Shown piece by piece: positions 61,901 to 64,000 of a stretch of 64,000 bases of DNA; positions within the stretch are counted from its first letter, which is position 1, and the number at the start of each line of letters is the position of its first letter. This stretch comes from Tetrahymena elliotti 4EA (lineage: Eukaryota; Ciliophora; Oligohymenophorea; Hymenostomatida; Tetrahymenidae), in contig JH720352.1 of NCBI GenBank assembly GCA_000231825.2, forward strand, positions 492,859 through 556,858, written 5' to 3'. The translations under genes were made by a program, and so were the position numbers. Below the pieces are notes generated by a model, which was not told where the DNA came from, did no database searches, and saw nothing but the letters and a program-made list of their open reading frames with translations.

Positions 61901-64000
61901 CTAAATAATTTCCACTAGCAATATTTTCTATGCTAAACAATTCATAAACTTACAGAGAGTTAATTTAAGGTACTTTTGTTATTCCTATATGATTAGAGAC
62001 TGATCCAATGTTTTAGCCAAAAAAAGATGCTAATTCATAAAAAAAAATTTTTTTAATGTCTACTTTGAAAATGTTAGTAAAATTCATATAGATGATTACC
62101 TTTGTTTTGTAAAAAAATTATTTTGTTTTTTTCTAAATTTGATTTTTTGAAAAATTCTGAAGTAGATTCAAGGTAGTATATTGATCCACCAATACTTGCT
62201 TAATTAAATGAAAAATTTATTTCTTCTAATCTTTTAATACTACAAGAATCAAAAATAATAGCTCCACCAGTAGAATATAATGCTTTATTTTTTGTAAAGT
62301 TGGTTTATATTATGTTAACTTCACTTAATTATGACAAATAGAGGGCACCTCCTGAGTTTTTTATTGACTCATTTTCAATAAAAGTTGATAACTCGATAAA
62401 TAAAATACCTCGAGCTTAAGCTACTGCTCCCCCTTATGATACTGAGACACAATTTTAAAACAAACTACTTTTAATATTTATCTGATTAGTTCTTTAAATA
62501 TTAATTGCCCCTCCTTACAAATATGAAACTTTATTTTTATCTAGTGTTTAATCTTCAGTATTTTTTAAGCTAATAAAGTTACTATTAGTTATTGCTATAG
62601 TATCTACTTAATATATAATTAATGCAGATGGAGATCCTATTGAGTTTATTTTCTCAAAATAGCTTCTATCAATTGAATATTTACCTTATTACATTTTAAT
62701 TACACTTCCTTATTAAAGATCTATATCTAAAAAATAAGAATCATGAATTTCTGCTTAAGTTTCACAAATAAGGGTTATTATGCTATTAAAACTAGAGATT
62801 TGAGTAATATTTACATCAAATAAAAAGCTCTCTTAAGAAATGATAGAAATAACTGAAGTATTGTTTTGAGAAAAGTTAGATTTTTCTATTGTCATATTTT
62901 TAATTAATGTTTAATAATTAGTATATTGAAAGTATTAATTCAAACTATAATAGCTCACTTATAAAATATTAGTATCCTTGAATTTGCTTAGGTATAAATT
63001 TGATAAGCTAACATTATAACAACCTTCAAAACTTACTAAAGAAGCTATTTAGTTAAAATTATTTTATTCAATCTGTTATGTAGGTTTCTATTCTAATAGT
63101 CTAGCATCTTTTATTTCTTAAGTTATATACTATGCATTTAAATTGGTTAATTAAATAATATTTGATTTTATTGAATGAATAAATTATCCTTTCACAATCG
63201 ATACTCTTAATATATTAGATTCTTTAAAATAAATATTATCACAATCAATAAACTCAAAAATAGAGTTTTCAAGAACAGAATCTGTCAAATTTACATTTTA
63301 AAATGTAATATTTTAGATTTGTTTGAATTAGAATAGAGGTTGATTAAAAACTTGGAGATTTTACATAGACAGGTTAGAAATAAAAATATTTGTTACATTT
63401 ACAATCTGTATTCCACCATATTAACCATTTATTATTTAATTTTTTATTTGGAAGCCATCTAAAATTAATAAGTTTATGTTACTGATTTATAGTTAAGATT
63501 AGGAATCTTTATCAAAAACTAAATCAGCATCAATAAACTTTACAATTTTTAGATTTCCATACTGATTTAAATTTGAATTTTTTTAATTAAAATTTATTTA
63601 AAGGTTTATTTCTACAAATTGAAGTTAAGTAAACTATGGTTTTACAAATTAAGTATTATCCATTTTTGCTAAACCCTTTAACGTTGGATTAGTTTCTGAA
63701 ATAATAAACTAATATTCAATGATCGTACTCTCTAAAAAGATATCTTAAAATATTTAAATTTATTCTAAAGATGAAGATTAAATAGTCATTCTTACAATAT
63801 ATTTTGATAGCTTTAATCTTTAATTGATGAATCTATTTTAAAGCTATTCATGCTGTAGATATTAATTAATTAATAAATGAATTTCTATTTTTTATAAAGT
63901 TTTAAAGAATATAATATACTCTATTACAAATTAAAACCCATCTATCCACTTTGATATTTTATTAAATTAATTAATGTAATTAAAATAACCTTAAATAATT
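58987..64000 (-). CDS. Gene E: giant multi-pass surface protein, 3' half only, runs off right edge
   Basis: Readable exons are the last 11 nt of exon 9 (64000-63990, tentative), exon 10 (63852-62100), exon 11 (62029-61564), exon 12 (61506-60651), exon 13 (60515-59586) and the last exon (59070-58987), with exon 14 and smaller tail exons between. Lengths agree with the other copies modulo three; exon 12 is identical at 856 nt. The beta-helix Gly-Gly motifs, the Cys module (KCVEGTYSLKLPNM, GFIGPICNSCDS) and the membrane segments are intact. Sequence is the most diverged of the set, with a changed C-terminal tail. It is separated from D by the oxidoreductase gene and an exon-8 remnant. Partial: the 5' end lies outside the window. 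Confidence 0.85.

Noticed and set aside
1..64000. Chromosome-breakage sequence, telomeric CCCCAA repeats, transposase or CRISPR array
   Set aside because: None was seen on reading either strand; no multi-copy short spaced repeats or transposase motifs were recognised.

Overview
The window is nuclear DNA of a ciliate, most likely a Tetrahymena/Ichthyophthirius-type oligohymenophorean. Base composition is about 80% A+T. Every convincing gene reads TAA and TAG as glutamine and ends only at TGA. Genes are interrupted by GT-AG introns of about 39 to 750 nt, longer than the very short introns of Paramecium. Read with the standard code the window looks almost empty; with TAA/TAG=Gln it is mostly coding.

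The main content is a head-to-tail array, all on the minus strand, of giant 17-exon paralogous genes: A (14007 to 2532), B (29545 to 17463), C (42511 to 30251), D (54959 to 43196), and the 3' half of E (runs in from the right edge, ends at 58987). By manual splicing A to D encode 3233, 3238, 3245 and 3242 residues. All exon-length differences between copies are multiples of three, so the copies have stayed under selection for an open frame. Each protein has a signal peptide, a Cys-rich growth-factor-receptor-like region, about 1600 residues of Asn/Tyr/Ile-rich beta-structure-like sequence, a parallel beta-helix region with Gly-Gly-Ala repeats, a second Cys-rich module, a multi-pass membrane domain and a cytoplasmic tail made from several small phase-0 exons. 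They are probably large surface proteins; ligand and role are unknown.

Around the intact copies are remnants of the same family: a 5'-truncated copy cut by the left edge (1-275), an internally deleted copy in which the signal-peptide start is fused to the membrane cassette (14422-16449), a 5' exon fragment (29899-30055) and an exon-8 fragment (55454-56035). The locus is therefore turning over by duplication and deletion. A and B are closest to each other, as are C and D; E is the most diverged.

Two unrelated plus-strand genes are present. One is an intronless RimJ/RimL-type GNAT acetyltransferase (624-1229) between the left-edge fragment and A. The other is a seven-exon FAD/NAD(P)H oxidoreductase of the AIFM2/FSP1 or NDH-2-like type (56673-58146) between D and E. 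No tRNA, rRNA, CRISPR, transposase or telomeric repeat was recognised.

All exon boundaries were read by eye from splice consensus, frame continuity and comparison between copies. No search or alignment program was run.
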